Made by a program: the position numbers and the translations under genes. A DNA stretch of 64,000 nt from NCBI GenBank assembly GCA_035048485.1, contig CM068585.1:20014001-20078000 (forward strand), given 5' to 3'. Positions 62,049-64,000 of this stretch are shown in pieces (position 1 is the first letter of the stretch; the number at the start of each line of letters is the position of its first letter). The DNA comes from Pteria penguin (taxonomy: Eukaryota; Mollusca; Bivalvia; Pterioida; Pteriidae). Below the pieces are notes generated by a model. That model did no database searches and was not told the origin of the DNA. It worked only from the letters and a program-made list of their open reading frames with translations.

Positions 62049-64000
62049 AAAATGTTTGCTTATCATTGATTCGTTGCTCGAACTTGCACAGACTAAATAT
62101 ATATTAACCTATTCAGATAGCGGTATTTTGGATGGATGTTTCAGTTTCAGGCTATTTACTTTTAATATCATAACAGTAACTTTTTTGGTTTCCACAAGAT
62201 ACATGCAATCCTGTAACGTGACATCTTGCTCAATCTCTTCCGTCCCTACTGCTATCCGGCTATCGTAGACATCCTGCAGATGCAGGTTAATGGAGGTTAC
62301 CATCGTCATCATTGTAGTATCGGTACAAAAAATGATGATAATAAAACACGCCATATATGGCATCAAAATGACATCTCTGTCTATTCCAGTATATATACGG
62401 TCACGTTACATCCCTGAATTCGGGAATATATTATGTTGTATTATTTAGCAGTAGTATCATTTACATCCGTGTATAATTCATATCCCGTGCCTGGAAGAGA
62501 ATCAGGTTTGACAGAAACAACCTAAAAGAATCTAATCACATCCCCTATGCATATCATGTTTCATTTTCTTCAAAGCTCTCGTATTCTCTATATATATATG
62601 ATCGTGAATATCTTTACATCTTGCATATTCAGATTTTATCTGGATATAAAAATGGGAAAGAACCTGGTCATTTTTAGAATGTTGTTGCGTCAAGAATCAT
62701 GTTGCAGCATACGGTATACCGATCAACAGATAAAGAAGATGAGCAGCAGACTATCATTAAATTACGTGAACGCCTCATTATTTTTGATTGATGTTATAAA
62801 TATGATTTATATTCTGATATTTCATCAGGATACACTAAACCATGCATTCTAATTAAAACTCCACTGACAATATTTGGCTCCTCTACGATACACGAAATTG
62901 TCAAGATCTAACAATCTACTTTAAGGACTCGTGTCAGTATGACCGTTTACATTGATCAATCAGAGTACAACCTATCGTCCATACTCACAACATGTTGAAT
63001 ACAAAAATGTACATGAAAATTTCAAAACTAAAATGTTACGATGAAAACTTGTATTGTTTATAAATTAAGGAAGTAATGAAAGCCGATGTACATAGTGTTA
63101 CACAAGACTTTGTTGTACTACAATTTCTTCTTTTTGTTTACTTCATTTACTTACTCTTTCGATATCTAGAGTATCTAATCCTCCAGATTTGATATGTAAT
63201 CTTAAATGTCTTATTGTTATATGATAATCATAGGATTAGCTGTAAGACATGTCTTAGGAAATATATTAAGATATATCGCAAAGCAGTATTGCAAATGATA
63301 CTAATACTGCTACTGTCGTTTATTTGTGTATGTTGTGATGAATGTTTTTATTCAAACTGTACATAAGTAAACGGTAATATTCAGCTTATCATTTATATAA
63401 AATACTTAAAGTCGTTTGAAGGGGTTTTAATTTTGATTATATATCTTACAGATATTTAATAAAGTATATGCAATTGATTTCGTTTTCTAAAAAAAAAAAC
63501 GTTTGAATTTTGGTTAGCAAAAACTTACAGCACAGTTAAAACGCATGGCCTTCTCTCTTGTGATATGTTCCTATGATTTTACGTTACAAATGTTAATCCG
63601 ATGTGACGTTCTCATATACTTTTCATATCAATTATGAATAAGAATATTTTCCGTGAACCATAGACGCATTTTGTACATGCTCCAAATCATTGGTTAAAGA
63701 ATGTCAAGTGTTCACATTTGTCTGGCAACAATGCATTAATTGACGTAACATTTTCTAGTCACCTCCACGCGTAATTAAGAGACATATGATTCACCTCACT
63801 CCATGTGTCAACGTTCTCATCTTACTTCATGTGAAAGAAGCAAGTTCGCATGCTGGGCATCATTACAAACGTTTCTAATTATACAAGGTGTCTCAGAATG
63901 ACATAAAGAAATATACAGATTCTCCCCTTGAAGCCAAAACATTGGCAAATAAGTAAACGGGAAATTCATTCATGATGCCTGAATAATATTTTTCTTACTT
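62049..64000. other. Intergenic to window end, nothing firmly recognised
   Basis: AT-rich. An 85-codon minus-strand frame (62366-62109) with a hydrophobic start is discussed as a finding but is not supported as a gene. No other feature. Confidence 0.45.

Overview
This is a 64 kb piece of an intron-rich, AT-rich animal nuclear genome. It most likely comes from a bivalve mollusc. Reasons: spliced metazoan genes, tRNA-headed SINEs with GATT/CAAT-type tails, a transposon end carrying AGCTCACCTGAGC and an AGGCCC..GGGCCT hairpin of the kind seen in oysters and scallops, and degraded reverse transcriptases with the GIPMGTNC motif. The species cannot be named from the sequence alone. I found no prokaryotic features, CRISPR arrays or functional rRNA/tRNA genes.

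Two host genes can be supported. At the left edge (2269-4346, +) are the last three coding exons of a PARP-family ADP-ribosyltransferase with an H-Y-E catalytic triad; its 5' part lies outside the window. On the right (48555-60107, +) is a complete-looking coding set of seven exons for a 405-residue Cys-loop ligand-gated chloride channel subunit of the glycine receptor / GluCl type. It has a signal peptide, both extracellular disulfides, four membrane segments, a PAR anion-selectivity motif and a poly(A) signal at 60290. All seven exons join in frame at GT/AG junctions.

The 44 kb between the genes, and the receptor introns, are dominated by repeats. From left to right: a 61-bp minisatellite (700-1625); a Helentron/pearl-like element with 145-bp internal repeats (6200-7945); a 46-bp minisatellite (8145-9130); three tRNA-derived SINEs (9.2-10.75 kb); hAT-like and other TIR elements (13.6 kb, 14.1-16.0 kb, 20.2 kb, 21.1 kb); several tandem arrays; a 33-bp minisatellite of about 37 units (23.3-24.6 kb); fragments of a GTNC-type retroelement (26.8-28.6 kb, 37.5-38.9 kb); a SINE inside an AAT microsatellite (29.2-29.6 kb); a decayed non-LTR retrotransposon (30.4-32.6 kb); and a 19-bp minisatellite (42.5-43.1 kb).

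The 3' end of the GTNC retroelement recurs in both orientations, including inside the receptor gene (51.3, 53.5 and 54.5 kb). The receptor's last intron contains a nearly perfect 350-bp triplication that ends about 25 bp before the final acceptor. I see no new multi-gene system. The most notable signals are the repeat architecture (nested elements, a common SINE body on different tRNA heads, an element with directly repeated subterminal motifs) and an unusual pore residue (Leu at 6') in the receptor.
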